Of a stretch of DNA of 64,000 nt, positions 23,704 to 37,570 are shown piece by piece (within the stretch, counting starts at the first letter, position 1; each line of letters starts with the position of its first letter). The translations under genes and the position numbers were made by a program. Source of the stretch: Prinsepia uniflora (Eukaryota; Streptophyta; Magnoliopsida; Rosales; Rosaceae); contig CM064872.1 in NCBI GenBank assembly GCA_032719365.1, positions 70,930,752 through 70,994,751 on the forward strand, written 5' to 3'. The notes below the pieces were generated by a model. It worked only from the letters and a program-made list of their open reading frames with translations. It was not told where the DNA came from and searched no databases.

Positions 23704-26300
23704 TTACTTTAGGAATGTTGATACCTCTTCACAATTATTCAATATATACCACTGAGCTACTTCATTATCAACATTTGTCCATCCAATGCTGTTCTTACTC
23801 ATAAATAGACATGCATTTTGAGCAAAGACAGAAAGTTTCTCATCTCGGGCATCACCGTCGTTGTTTCTATCAGATCTATCGAAACACATTTCCACATTAC
23901 GAAGGTATAATGAACAATACATAAGCGATTCATTTGTAATGTATGCTTCAATTAATGACCCTTCCGGATGAGCCCTATTTCGCACGAAGCCTTTATACTT
24001 ACCTAACATTCTGGAAGACAAAAAATAATGTGAGTTTTTCCTGCAATAATTTGCCAAAAGTAACCTACAACACAATGAAATATAATTAATTAAAAAGAGC
24101 AATAGTTAGTACATTTCAATAGAATACATCCATCGAACTCCAACTGGCCCACCAAGCTTTGCTTCATGAGGTAGATGCACCATAAAGTGAACCATGATAT
24201 CAAATAGGGGGGGGGGGGGATTTGTTCAAATTGGCATAAAGTGTACACAATCTCATTGCCCAACCTATTCATATCCGATTTGCACACTGTCTTAGCACAT
24301 AACTGTTGAAAAAATCTTGACAGCTGAATGATAGGTTCAACCACACCATTAGGAAAATATTTTCTAATTCCAACAGGAAGTAGCCGTTGAAACAAGACAT
24401 GCCAATCGTGGCTTTTCAAGCCTGAAATTTTTCCTTTATAAAGTTTAATATTTTTGGATATGTTGGCGGCATATCCATCCGAATATTTGACAGATTTCAA
24501 AAATTGAAAAAATTCTTTCCGCTCGTTTGGATGAACAGTATAAGCAGCGTATTTCTTTTTATACTTGTTCCCCATTCGTTCTAACCATAAGTGGCTCCTA
24601 ATGCCCAAGTCTTGCAGATCTTGGCGAGCCTTCACTGTATCCTTAGATTTTCCCTCTATGCCTAGAATGGTCCCCACCAAACTATCACTAACATTCTTCT
24701 CTACGTGCATCACATCTAGCATATGCCTGATTCTAAGCTTGGACCAGTAATCTAACTAAAAATAAATGCTCTTTTTGTTCCAATTCAACTCATCTTGTGT
24801 TCACTATCTATTCCTATCCGGGTTATCAGGATGTTTACCAATCTGACCAAAGTGTTGATTGTTCAACTGATCCAAAAAATTTTCACCTGAGAATTCTCTA
24901 GGTCTTGCATTTACCTCTATATTTCCATCAAAAGCATCTTTGTTCTGGCGCCATAGATGATCCCATCGGTGTCCCAAGTAACAAACTTTCCCACTGAACC
25001 ATTGGCAACTTATGTCCTCATTACAAACCGGGCATGCCTTATAACCTTTTGTGCTCCATCCAGATAGATTCCCATATGCCGGAAAGTCGTTAATGGTCCA
25101 CATCACTACTGCACGAAGATTAAATACTGAATTAGATGTTTTATCATATGTCTGCACACCATGTTCCCAAAACTCCTTGAGCTCGTCAATTAATGGTCTC
25201 AAGTAAACATCAATCTCCTTACCAGGTGCACGAGGCCCGGGAATTAATAAAGTCAGCATTGAGAATTCCTTCCTCATGCACCTCCAAGGAGGCAAATTAT
25301 AAGGTACCACGATAACAGGCCACATGCTGTAGGATGTGGTCATATTCCCGAATTGATTAAATCCGTCAGTTGCAAGCCCTAGCCTAACATTTCGCGACTC
25401 CATTGCAAAATCTGGGTACATTCGATCAAGCTCCTTCCAAGCTTCTCTATCAACAGGATGCCTCATGAGATTGTCATCAACTCGACCATCCTTGTGCCAT
25501 CTCATATCACTGGCAGTGTGCATAGACATGTACAATCTCTGCAATCTTGGTTTAAGTGGTAAATAACGCAAGTCCTTCTGAGGAATCTTTTTTTATTGTC
25601 ATTACCCTTGTATTTGTACCTGGGCTCATTACATACGGGACATTTATCCAACCCTTCGTTTTACTTGTAGTACAAAACACAATCATATTGACATGCGTGG
25701 ATTTTTTCATACCCCATCCCAAGGTTTTTCAGAACTTTTTTAGCTTGATGATGTGACGGAGGTAGAAGATTATCTTTAGGGAGCATCCTTTTCAATATTC
25801 CCATCAAGTGATCAAAACATCTATTTGACATCAAGTACAGTACTTTATAATGCATTAACTCAACTACCGCTGTTAAAACTGAGAATTCTTCACAACCAGG
25901 ATATAGTTATTGTTGAGCTTCTTCCAATAACTTTTCATATTTGACAGACTCCTCTCAATGCATAATGCATGACCGATCATCTTCCAAATTAGCATCTCTA
26001 TATTCATTAACTAAGGTTTTATCTTCTTGCAAGTCATCATGACCATGATGTTGAGATACGTAGGGGTACAAATCGTTGATTATCCTCATCACATCATCAT
26101 TACCAATGCCTATATCATCATTAGGTGGCACCACAAATCGATCAATGAACGAACGTGAACCATATTCTATTTGTTCACCATGGTGAATCCATGTCGTATA
26201 ACTATAGGACATCCCATATCTAATTAAGTGCATTCGGACCTCACCAACTAACTTCCAATATCTGTTGCTACATTTTCGGCATGGACATCTAGTCTGATTA
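23704..26300 (-). pseudogene. CACTA transposase tnp2, broken
   Basis: Order on the minus strand: transposase-associated domain (TRCPCRKCSNRYWKLVGEV at about 26290-26240); KVLYLMSNRCFDHLMGILKR and LGMGYEKIHACQYDC (25855-25661); zinc-like CPVCNEP; then tnp2 core 25571-24804 (SDMRWHKDGRVDD, NVRLGLATDGFNQFG, ACPVCNEDISCQW) and 24722-24220 (MLDVMHVEKNV, KSHDWHVLFQRLLPVGIR). A DUF4218-like part follows (MVHLPHEAKLGGPVGVRWMY-type, then LGKYKGFVRNRAHPEG at 24000). Tnp2 cuts at CACTA ends. Breaks seen: a stop after CVLYYK near 25660, a frameshift at the A-run near 25592, stops after NPDRNR (24804) and in the next 25 codons, and a frameshift at a 13-base G run (24207-24219). It cannot make an intact transposase. 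Confidence 0.85.
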
Positions 26301-26803
26301 CGACTATTGACTAGTTGTAATTAATTAACCAATAAGCACATTTCTAAACCTCCCAAGCATTCAAATAACAAACCCAATAAGCACCCAAATCAATTTCAAA
26401 TCCTTGAAACATAAAATTAAGTCCATTCATATTCAATAAGTTCTTTGTTCACCAAAATTTTCAGATTAATAGTTCACTAAATAACCCAGAATTTTTAGGA
26501 CAATATAACACGAAATTCAAAGTTGATTGTCTTCAGGAGAAATGCCATTCCTGATTGTCTTCAGAAGAATATAACACTAAATAACCCAGATTAATAGTTT
26601 ACTAAAGAGACCCAAGTTCATTGTCTTCAGGAGACATGCCATTCTGGATATGTTGGCTTTCCAACCGTTGAGCTAGCGTCATCCAAGCAAGCTTAATCCT
26701 CAGAAGTTAGTTATGAGATTTCCATGGCAAAGGCTAACAAAGTACATAGAAAACCCAACAAGAGACAACGTAAGCAAAACCTAAAGCATAGATAAACGAG
26801 ACA
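26300..26803. other. CACTA interior, no gene
   Basis: This is AT-rich leader or intron sequence upstream of tnp2. About 125 bp (26309-26434) recur in direct orientation at 40983-41105. Short repeats of 'attgtcttcaggaga.atgccatt' lie at 26525-26645. Confidence 0.6.
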
Positions 26804-26808
26804 CAGTG

Positions 26809-29729
26809 TGACAGGACCCATCCCAATCCCCCCGGGATTAACGCGGGATGACCATGCTCCCGTCTGACACGGAGTGTCAGGCAAGGGATATTTCCAACCT
26901 TTTCCCTCCCGGGCTATCAGAGTACGCCAGGATCCGGAAGAGGTATGTAATATCTCGGTCTTTGCTACAGTCCACACCCGATGTCAACCTGAAGGGCAGT
27001 CAAAACATTAAAAGCTGTGAGTGGACAAAACAAAAGTTTATAAAAACATTTCCATAAAGACTTTTGTAACCTTCACTAAAAAGCATGCATGCATTCGAAA
27101 ACAATTTAACCAAATGGAACCATCTATGGGAAATAAGCCCAAAACCATAATCAAATCAAATACACGAGCCACTGCACAACCCTGTGCACACCTGTGCATA
27201 CCACATATCAAAGAATCATAAAGATTCAACCATACGGGCCACTGCCCAAAACCATACGAGACTCAGCCCAAAACTATCATGAAACAAACCATACGGGCCA
27301 ATGCCCAAAACCTGTGTAACCACACATCACATCCATATATCATGTATACATATAAGTCACACAACCAATCCTGTCACGGTATCCAAAGCTACCCGCGTGC
27401 TACCCGGGTCTCAATCCGAGTCTTCACAAAGTCAAGGTCAATGTCCGCAGACCACTGATCCTACTCGAGGTTATAGTAACCATAGCCATCCTGAGAGTAA
27501 GGAACCAAACTGGGGGGTGACTCCACTCAGTCGGTGCTCCGTGACTACTCCGGAGTCCACCCAGGCCAACGACCCTCCCCTGAGGAGATAATAGAAGTAA
27601 AGAAAGGTATATGCACATATATATACATAGCACAAACATCCATGCCCGGTTCCCCTGAACCTTCATGATCCATAATATCCAGTTCATATACATATAGACC
27701 ATATCCTCCATGTCCGGTTCCCATAAACCATCATGTACCAACATAACATAACCAAGGTTCATGCCGGTTCCCATAAACCTTCATGTAGCATAATAACATA
27801 ACTAGGGTTCATGCCGGTCCCCATAATCCTTCATGAACCACGATACCACAATAAGGGTTCATGCCGGTTCCCATAAACCGTCATGAACCTGGAAATCCAT
27901 TTAAGGTTCCCTGACCTGAAATCAAAACCATAAAGTAACCTGGGTCTCGTGCTTGAACATAGGACAACAACTGGGCACCGTACCCGATATCTGAGGTCAT
28001 ATGCCCGAGACAAAACCAAATGGGTCTCATACCCGAGTTTATCCATTTGGAAATCCAAATCCAAATCATTTAAACCATTAAAGAAATACAGACCCGTATA
28101 AGCACCGTGTAAGGCTGAAACCTCGAAATACGTGCTTATACATAACCACATACAAATGCACCCATGGAATCATCAAACATGTATTAAAACATATAATAAA
28201 CATTTATGCATGCACCAATTTAGAAAACAAGGTCTACTTACAGACCGTCCGAGCCGTCGCCTCGATTTGCGTGCCATACGGCTCTCCTGAGCCAATCACC
28301 ATCACCGGGACTCCTGAATATGTCCAAATCGTAATAGAAGGTTACTAACTACTTAATTAACCTCCTACCAAAGCCCCGTAATTTTCCAATATTTTAAACT
28401 ATTTTTAAACCAATCCTAAACCTTCCTATGCCCCGAAACATATCGAGACGATGTCCGATTGACACGAAACTAGTCCCAAAATGTTCGTTACATCAAATAG
28501 AAGATTTCACGTGTTGAACACTTCCCCAAATTACTGTTCACGCGCCCTCACGCGCCCCAAGAAGACTCAGAACACTATTCATCATCTTCAAGCTCAAGTG
28601 AACCGATTTACTGTTCACAGTACTGTGATGAACCGGCGTGATCGGTTCAGTGCTTTTCCTTCCCTATTTCGGTCCGATTTCAACCCTAATTAATCCTATA
28701 ATTCCTATTTCTTCATTCCTTTTCAATTCCAATCATTAAAACAACCTAAAAACACCTAAATCCTATGGTTTAATCTTTGAACCATACGGTTCAAACTTCC
28801 CAAAACTCCCTCATGGCTTCACAGCCGTCCAACCCCATTAAAAAGCTTCACATTAAGTCCCTAGCAACATAAATAACCTTATCCAAACGTCCTAAACCCA
28901 TCCATAATGCCTAAATCGACAAATAGAGGAAAAATGGGTTAACCGGGTACCTTTCGGGTTTCACGGCTCCACCGTCCACGGCGGCGTGCCCTTGGCCGGC
29001 CACCACCTTCCTCAGTCCTCTTGTCACTCTCTGGTCTCATAGGTGATCATAGGTTAAGGGTTGGATGGGTTTGGGTTGCACAGAGATGGAGAAAATGGTG
29101 AGATCGGGTATTTGGGTTTGTGTTTTGAAATGAAGAAATGAAATGCACGGTGAAGGGAGATGCATGAATATGTGTGGGCTGTGCAATGGATGGGTGACAA
29201 GTGTCACTCATCCATTGGGCCTCCATAAAATATCTGGGCCCACTAAAGTCCAAAAGTTAAGTTATTTCGTAATTCGTGCAATAATGCACTTGAACTTCCG
29301 TGAATCGTAACTTCGCCGTCGAACGTCCGAATTCGACTTGCCGCCTGTCTATGAATTCGTATCTTCTCGATCTACGTAACGGTCCTCGGCCCTCAGCCAT
29401 CGAACCTCTTGGTCAAAAATTCAACATTTGACCCCTTTTAACCATAATTACCAAAATGCCCCTAAACTTCCGAACGTTATAACTTCTTCCATGAACGTCG
29501 GAATTCAACGTACCACTTGTCTATGAACTTGTGACGTCCTAAACTACGTCACGGTCATCGGTAAAAGTCCATTTGACCGCCCGAACGAAAAGTCAACATT
29601 TTGCCACGGCTAGGGGCAAAATGGTCATTTCGCATCTTTCGTCCGATTTCGCTCAACTAATCACCGATTAACCTCACTAATCGTGATTAGTCACTAATCT
29701 AATCCTGGAATTTGGAACGGGTCGTTACA
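26809..29729 (-). repeat. LTR of non-coding retrotransposon (3' LTR on minus strand)
   Basis: It begins TGACAGGACCCATCCC and ends GGAACGGGTCGTTACA on the plus strand. It contains a spaced tandem set of 'catgccggttcccataaacc' near 27645-27895 and a CACGCGC cluster near 28539-28558. All frames inside have near copies in the other LTR and show no domains. Confidence 0.88.
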
Positions 29730-29745
29730 ACCTTCCCTCCTTAAT
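29730..29745 (-). promoter_or_regulatory. Polypurine tract of non-coding retrotransposon
   Basis: The minus strand reads ATTAAGGAGGGAAGGT directly before TGTAACGACC of the LTR. Slightly upstream it reads GAATTTCGAGGA, the left half of the conserved pre-PPT hairpin seen in the intact element. Confidence 0.75.
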
Positions 29746-32700
29746 TAATTTTTTCCTCGAAATTCCAACTGTTCGTCCCTTCTTAATTAGTTTCATTCTT
29801 GAAACTCCAACTATCCTGATTCCACATCCACCCCGTGGAAAGTAGTATCGACCTCGAAACTCGTGTACACTAGTACACCTACTAACCATAACAATACTCG
29901 TCTGCACCCATGCGTACCACTAACACTCGCGTCGTATCGACTACACTCGACCACGTCGAATAATAGTAGTCATACGATCTGAACTGACACCACATGTCAG
30001 TATCAGAGTAGCCCAAGTATCCTATGAGCTAACCACTTGTCAATCTACCATCTCGTTGACACAAACAACTCGATGGTTCCTTTCTCAATCACCAAACTAT
30101 TCTGATATCTACTCCCATCGGGAGTCATCAGACCTCACTCAACGATCCTCGTTGACACTTTCGACTAACTGTCACCACTTAACAGTCGGCAGTCCAAATA
30201 CTCCCTCGTGGTTACCCTAACCACCAAGTCACTCAACCTGACTATACACATACCAACATCTCACTCGACCTGTGTGTAACTAGACCCATCAGAATACTAT
30301 GACCCAGTGCACAGTATCCAATGTCCAGTCCACGTCCTCGACAAATCCAATGGTATCGGAACCAATCCGACTACCAACACGCTCACCAACATACCTCTGG
30401 TATAACCCATATACCGTCACTAGACATGACAAGTCTGCCCAGTATCGTACCTCGAACAACGTACAAGGTACGTACATTTACCCATCAATCAGCTTACAAC
30501 CATCTAGGTTGTAGCCAATCATATTTCTATAATGGAGTCCATTTGTCCAATCCCGAAATAGACAAATCGAAACTCCAACCCATCATCTATTTCCAAATCC
30601 GAATTCGCAATTTCGTAAGAAATCCAAAATTCAAACCCAGAAATCATATCCATACTCATGTCCAAATTCGAATCCGAAATCATCATTCCGTAAGCCGGCA
30701 TTTGGAATAACCATTCCGAATCCAAATCCATAAAAGGAAATCCATTGTCAAGCTCCAGAATCAAATCCTGAATTGTCACCCAGAATCCGATTCCAAAACC
30801 CAAATCCAGAAATCCACTTTCAAGTTCCAAAATCAAATCTTGAATCGTCATCCAGAAATCTAATTCCAAAACCCGAAATCTCGTTCACGTCTACCGAGAC
30901 GTACCAAAACTGAACCTATCGGTTATCCGCTCAACCGATTACATAAAAAATCTGATTGACTTCATAGGGAAGCCAATCCCAACATCCACACAGCTCTAAG
31001 GATGACCATATTCGACCACGTCGGAAAACTACTCACCTGAGTAATATATTATACGGGATTTACTTCGAAAAGAAGTTCAGTCCCATCATCCTCAACTCAA
31101 ACATCCAAGTAAAAGTGATAAACTTTCCACCTATCTGAATCATCACGATCACGATCCAGACCCATCACTACGTCAACCGACCATAGACGTCCCGATCGAG
31201 GATCCTCACAACGCCCAAAGTCCTAGACCATTTCCCACATCTAAATAGATTAGTCAATGACGAGACACGTCGAGACTGTGGGTTCTCCCCAATCACTTCG
31301 TATCGATCCTTGTCATTCCACCGAGGAAAAACCAAGGATGATCGAATACAATGACATCAAAATCCACCCTACGTGAATGCAAACAACACTCGCTGCACTC
31401 ACCACGTCATGTAACCTGACATCGTCTGCCACCAAGTAGAGAATGAGAAATCTCAGTCACCTAACTTCGATATACCCACTCCACCTGATGACCCAAGACA
31501 AAATCTGGTTCCACCAACCAATACACGATCAGCATACTGGTGACACAACCATCGTCTACCGTCATCTAGCACGGTAGAACCTGAGAAGTCGCCCTAATGA
31601 CTTCGAAATACCTAATACCAATGCGAAAAACCCGCATTCCATTCGTCACCTCAATCGCAACCTCTCGCGATTTTGAAGTTCCAACAAGATTGGAAACAAC
31701 ATACCCGGACATCAACCACATGTCCCCTAACCAAGAGAACTTGGTACACCACCTCGCCTATCGGTTCACACTGTTTATGTAGATACACTCATTCCGAGTG
31801 GAATTCACGCAACTCAAGGTTAAACCATGTATACTATTTACTAATGTGCCCAAACGACATCCAACGCTCGTATCTTGTACCACGAGTCTCAACTACTGCT
31901 GGATCTAATACAGTCCATCACTATCCGTGATCCACTTCTGAACCATAGATACCGAACATATGCCCATCTCGACGGAGTCACATCCTGACTCGTGCAGACA
32001 TAGCCACCAGACATCACTATCGAGACTCAGCATCCAACGGAATCAATCGCATGTATCTAACTATTCTGTATTGCCGCTCAGGGATTCCATCGACAAGTAC
32101 CAACCCTGATAACTTGTCCAAATCAAACTCTAACCAATCGTACCTCGACTAAACCAATGTCGTCTACCAGGTCACCCATGACCTTAGTTGCACCAAACCA
32201 CAACTGAGTAGCACGACAACCAACTAGGTTTAACCGATAAGTAAAACCTCGACTGCAGAGTGCAGTCCCAACAAAAGCTGACATGACTAGACCGACTAAC
32301 GAATCCCAAATTCGAATAGTCGTCAAAGTCACACCACTCGCCAACTCACATTTTCGAACCATACACATCCTACCTTAGGATTCCACGACCACGCCTAGGG
32401 TTCCACTATCACACCTAAGGTCTCCCTGAACCCAACTGCTAACTGCCAACCGCAGTACACTCCAAAATCTGACCGATTCCGCGGTCTTGACATCGTAAGG
32501 ACGTCAATCCAATCCTACAACGATCCCTCGACATCGTGAAAGACGATCCCAACCAACCATCTCACGATCACAATCTAACGTACAAATACGTTCATCCTTC
32601 CGTAGGGTCCCACTCTGTCAACCCTGACAGAACTATGGCAACCCCGGCATCAAATGCCGAACCAAGATATACCACGATCCAATCCAACTAACTATCGTAT

Positions 32701-32830
32701 CGGCACCCCAACTATCAGGTTGACCACGAACTGTAGCCCCTTGAGATATCACATCCTCGACCCGCGTACTGCTCCAAGAGCTCCGCGGTTGCACGAATAG
32801 AGACAACCCCGCTCTGATAAGCAATCCTAT
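29746..32830. other. Interior of non-coding retrotransposon
   Basis: This is about 3.1 kb without a recognisable protein domain on either strand. The part at about 30560-30890 consists of 'ccaaatccgaattc'-like repeats and a segment ('cattccgtaagccggcat') closely related to the LTR at window positions 1-170. Part of the interior was therefore taken from another LTR family or contains a fragment of one. Confidence 0.6.
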
Positions 32831-32842
32831 GCACTGATACCA
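32831..32842 (-). promoter_or_regulatory. Primer-binding site, tRNA-Met type
   Basis: The minus strand reads TGGTATCAGTGC, differing at one base from the TGGTATCAGAGC site of the intact element (46050). It lies 3 bp from the LTR border. Confidence 0.8.
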
Positions 32843-32845
32843 CGC

Positions 32846-35764
32846 GGACAGGACCCATCCCAATCCCCCCGGGATTAACGCGGGATGACCATGTTCCCGT
32901 CTGACACGGAGTGTCAGACAAGGGATATTTCCGACCTTTGGCCTCTCGAGCTATCAGAGTACGCCAGCATCCGGAGGAGGTATGTGATATCTTGGTCTCT
33001 GCTACAGTCCACACCCGATGTCAACTTGAAGGGCAGTCAAAACATTAAAAGCTGTGAGTGGACAAAACAAAAGTTTATAAAAACATTTCCATAAAGGCAT
33101 TTGTACCCTTCACTAAAAAGCATACATGCATTCGAAAACCATTTAACCAAATGGAACCATCTGTGGGAACTAAGACCAAAACCATAATCAAATCAAATAC
33201 ACGAGCCATTGCTCAACCCTGTGCACACCTGTGCACACCACATATCAAAGAATCATAAAGATTCAACCATACGGGCCACTGCCCAAAACCATACGGGACT
33301 CAGCCCAAAACCATCATGAAACCAACCATACGAGCCAATGCCCAAAACCTGTGTAACCACACATCACATCCATATATCATATATACATATAAGTCACACA
33401 ACCAATCCTGTCACGGTATCCAAAGCTACGCGCGTGCTACCCGGGTCTCAATCCGAGTCTTCTCAAAGTCAAGGCCAATGTTAGCAGACCACTGATACTA
33501 CTCGAGGTTATAGTAACCATAACCTTCCTGAGAGTAAGGAACCCAACTGGGGGGTGACTCCACTCAGTCGGTGCTCCGTGACTACTCCGGGGTCCACCCA
33601 GGCCAACGACCCTCCCCAGAGGAGATAATAGAAGTAAAGGAAGGTATATGCACATATATATACATAGAACAAACATCCATGCCCGGTTCCCCTGAACCGT
33701 CATGATCCATAATATCCAGTTCATATACATATAGACCATGTCCTCTATGTCCGGTTCCCATAAACCGTAATGTACCAACATAACATAATCAGGGTTCATG
33801 CCGGTTCCCATAAACCGTCATGTAGCATAATAACATAACTAGGGTTCATGCCGGTCCCCATAATCTGTCATGAACCACGATATCACAATAAGGGTTCATG
33901 CCGGTTCACATAAACCGTCATGAACCTGGAAATCCATTTAAGGTTCCCTGACCTGAAATCAAAACCGTAAAGTAACCTGAGTCTCGTGCTTGAACATAGG
34001 ACATCAGCTGGGCACCGTACCCGATATCTGAGGTCATATGCCCGAGACAAAACCAAATGGATCTCATACCCGAGTTTATCCTTTTGGAAATCTAAATCCA
34101 AATCATTTAAACCATTAAAGAAATACAGACCCGTATAAGCACCGTATAAAGCTGAAACCTCGAAATACGTGCTTATACGTAACCACATACAAATGCACCC
34201 ATGGCATCATTAAACATGTATTAAAACATATAATAAAAATTTATGCATGCACCAATTTAGAAAACAAGGTCCACTTGCAGACCGTCCGAGCTGCCGCCTC
34301 GATTTGCGTGCCATACGGCTCTCCCGAGCCAATCACCATCACCGGGACTCCTGAACCTATCCAAATCGTAATATAAGGTTACTAACTACTTAATTAACCT
34401 CCTACCAAAACCCCATAATTTTCCGATATTTTTAACTATTTTTAAACCAATCTTAAACCTTCCTATGCCCTGAAACATATCGAGACGGTGTCCGATTGAC
34501 ACGAAACTAGTCCCAAAATGTTCGTTACATCGAATAGAAGATTTCACGTGTTGAACACTTCCCCAAATTACTATTCACGCGCCCTCACGCGCCCCAAGAA
34601 GGCTCAGAATACTATTCATCATCTTCAAGCTCAAGTGAACCGGTTTACTGTTCACAGCAATGTGCTGAACCGGCGTGACCGGTTCAGTGCTTTTCCTTCC
34701 CTATTTCGGTCCGATTTCAATCCTAATTAATCCTATAATTCCTATTTCTTCATTCCCTATCAATTCCAATCATTAAAACAACCTAAAAACACCTAAATCC
34801 TATGGTTTAATCTTTGAACCATAAGGTTCAAACTTCCCAAAACTCCCCCATGGCTTCACAGCCGTCCAAACCCATTAAAAAGCTTCATATTAAGTCCCTA
34901 TCAACCTAAATAACCTTATCCAAACGTCCTAAACGATCCATAATGCCTAAATCGACAAATAGAGGAAAATGGGTTAACCGGGTACTTTTCGGGTTTCACG
35001 GCTCCACCGTCCATGGCGGTGTGCCCTTGGTCGGCCACCACCTTCCTCAGTCCTCTTGTCACTCTCTGGTCTCATAGGTGATCATAGGTTAAGGGTTGGA
35101 TGGGTTTGGGTTGCACAGAGATGGAGAAAATGGTGAGATTGGGTATTTGGGTTTGTATTTTGAAATGAAGAAATGAAATGCACGGTGAAGGGAGATGCAT
35201 GAATATGTGTGGGTTGTGCAATGGATGGGTGAAAAGTGTCACTCATCCATTGGGCCTCCATAAAATATCTGGGCCCACTAAAGTCCAAAAGTTAAGTTAT
35301 TTCGTAATTCGTACAATAGTGCACTTGAACTTCCGTGAATCGTAACTTCGCCGTCGAACGTCCGAATTCGACATGCCACCTGTCTATGAATTCGTATCGT
35401 CTCGATCTACGTAACGCTCCTCGGCCCTCAATCATCGAACCTCTTGGTCAAAAAGTCAACATTTGACCCATTTTAACCATAATTACCAAAATGCCCCTAA
35501 ACTTCCGAACGTCATAACTTTTTCCACGAACGTCGGAATTAAACGTTCCACCTGTCTATGAACTCGTGACGTCCTAAACTACGTCACGGTCATCAGTCAA
35601 AGTCCATTTGATTGCCCGAACGAAAATTCAAGGTTTTGCCACGGCTAGGAGCAAAACGGTCATTTCGCATCGTTCATCCGATTTCGCTCAACTAATCACC
35701 GATTAACCTCACTAATCGTGATTAGTCACTAATCTAATCCTAGAATTTGGGACGGGTCGTTACA
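32846..35764 (-). repeat. LTR of non-coding retrotransposon (5' LTR on minus strand)
   Basis: It is colinear with 26809-29729. The plus-strand start is GGACAGGACCC (first base mutated from T) and the end is GGGACGGGTCGTTACA. Tandem 'ccggttcccataaacc' units are near 33675-33925 and a CACGCGC cluster near 34576-34596. Confidence 0.88.
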
Positions 35765-35769
35765 CAGTG

Positions 35770-36262
35770 ATAGTTTGGTGGGGACCATTCTAGGAGCTGT
35801 GTTGGGTTTTAGGCATATATGGGAACCAAATCATACTTGTATGGGAACCGAATCATAAACTATTCTAAGATCATAGCATAAACTACTTGTATGGGAACCA
35901 AATCATCCCAGGTCATATCTGGAACCAATCCTACTTGTATGGGGTTGTTATCAACAAATCATCCATTTTAAAATCCTCAACTATGCACTGCTCAAATCAT
36001 CCATATAATATGCATAGACGAAGAAACAAATATGGAAGAATGAAGCACCAATAACCGAAACATATATGTACACAGAATTTGATTGGCTAAAAAAAGAGGT
36101 AGCAATGTGCTTACTAGTAGTAGGAGTTGTGTTGGTTATCTTGCTGCTTCCTTACTTATTATTCCCACTAAGCTTATTTTGCATCCAACCAAAAAGCTGC
36201 AATATTCAAACAAAACCAAAACCAAACCATCATTAAATAAACAAACTAATGTTGCAGTCATC

Positions 36263-36298
<36 letters not shown>

Positions 36299-37565
36299 GA
36301 AACAAACACATTCCTAGAGTGGAATAATCACTGAACAAAACAAGAGAGAAAAAAACATAAGAATTAGAGTACCTGACTTATGGATGAGGTGAAGCAATAG
36401 CGCGCCAAATTCAGCAACAAATTAAGCAAGTGAACTGAAAAGTAAAGAAGTCCGAGAAAGCTATAAGAAATTGAACTGAAAAGTAAACAAAGTGTGCAAA
36501 TATCCCAAGAAGCTATAGGAAACTTAAGCCATCCATTCAAAATTCAACAAATTAACCAAAAAAATAAGCACATATATATATATATATATATCTATTTGGA
36601 ACATATCTTCAGCATGATCAGGGTAAATTGATTATGACGCATTGGTTACATCTATGCATACACAAATGAAGTAAATTTAATATATTAAAATAATCCATCA
36701 AATAAACATGGAGATGACACAAACATGAAAACATAAATGAAACTAAGTTACGAACATAAAATTAGGAACCATGGATCGATCTATCTTAACTCTGAACCAG
36801 GAATATGAATCATCTGATGCCCTTAGTAAAAGTTCTAACAACTCAGACATACTACTAACAAATACATATATTATCAGCGCGCAAGCACAGCCAGCAACAT
36901 GATTCTTCAAGTTTCTACATCAAAGGTCTAATTAATTATATATAGCAATTAGCAATGGCCATCATTTGAATTTATACCCCCATCAATTTTTATTCAGTTA
37001 TCTTCCTCAAAGCATTAATTGGGTCAAGAATCAATTTTTAATCCTTCTTATGCGAACAATGCAGAAAGTCTACATCACAGTTTCGAGCATTAACAAACAT
37101 GATCAATGAAACCTACATTATTGAATTTTTTTTAACCTTCCTTGCGAACAAATGAATGGAACCTAAATCCAGAATGATCTCATCCAATTTAGAGCAATCA
37201 CCAAAAGCAGTTAGAACCCCCTGATCTTTCCCAACAATGATTCTAACAGTACAACTATTCAGTAACCAGCATTATATTTAGCACACTGCAACCCCAATCA
37301 GTATACAACACATTGATATAAAGATCACTGTCCAATAAAACATATACAAAACTGACAAATTAATTTCGGAACACTCAAACTTAAACTTAAACTATAATGC
37401 AATGAACTCATAGGGCAACTCCATATCTACAGCACGAAAACACAAGTCGTCTCCACAGAAATACAAATACCATTATAAAAAAGAAAAAGAAAAAACACTA
37501 TCAGTTTCCTACTTAATTATCTCACAATTTCATTTCTCATGCAATTTATAAAGAAATAAACCTGC
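35770..37565. other. CACTA interior, no gene; microsatellites
   Basis: This is AT-rich sequence between two LTR insertions. It has a CT run at 36266-36295, a short AT run near 36571-36591, and no supported coding region. It is probably 5' leader or intron DNA of the CACTA element. Confidence 0.6.
36266..36295. repeat. (CT)n microsatellite
   Basis: This is an uninterrupted CT repeat of about 15 units. Confidence 0.95.
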
Positions 37566-37570
37566 CTTTA

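Larger units (their letters stand above)
26809..35764 (-). mobile_element. Non-coding LTR retrotransposon (LARD-like), complete
   Basis: Two direct LTRs (26809-29729, 2921 bp; 32846-35764, 2919 bp) enclose 3.1 kb. CAGTG flanks the whole (26804-26808 and 35765-35769). On the minus strand a tRNA-Met-type primer site and a polypurine tract sit at the correct LTR borders, so the unit is structurally complete and inserted as one piece. The interior has no gag, protease, reverse transcriptase or integrase that I can recognise, which makes it a large retrotransposon derivative needing proteins from another element. The LTRs differ at roughly 1 in 20 bases in the first 240 bp, far more than the LTRs at 43-53 kb, so it is an older insertion. 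It lies inside the CACTA interior. Confidence 0.88.

Noticed and set aside
29730..32845. Hidden gag-pol in the LTR element interior
   Set aside because: I looked for RT (DD), integrase and protease motifs on the minus strand and found only short frames such as 32123-32368 without recognisable residues.
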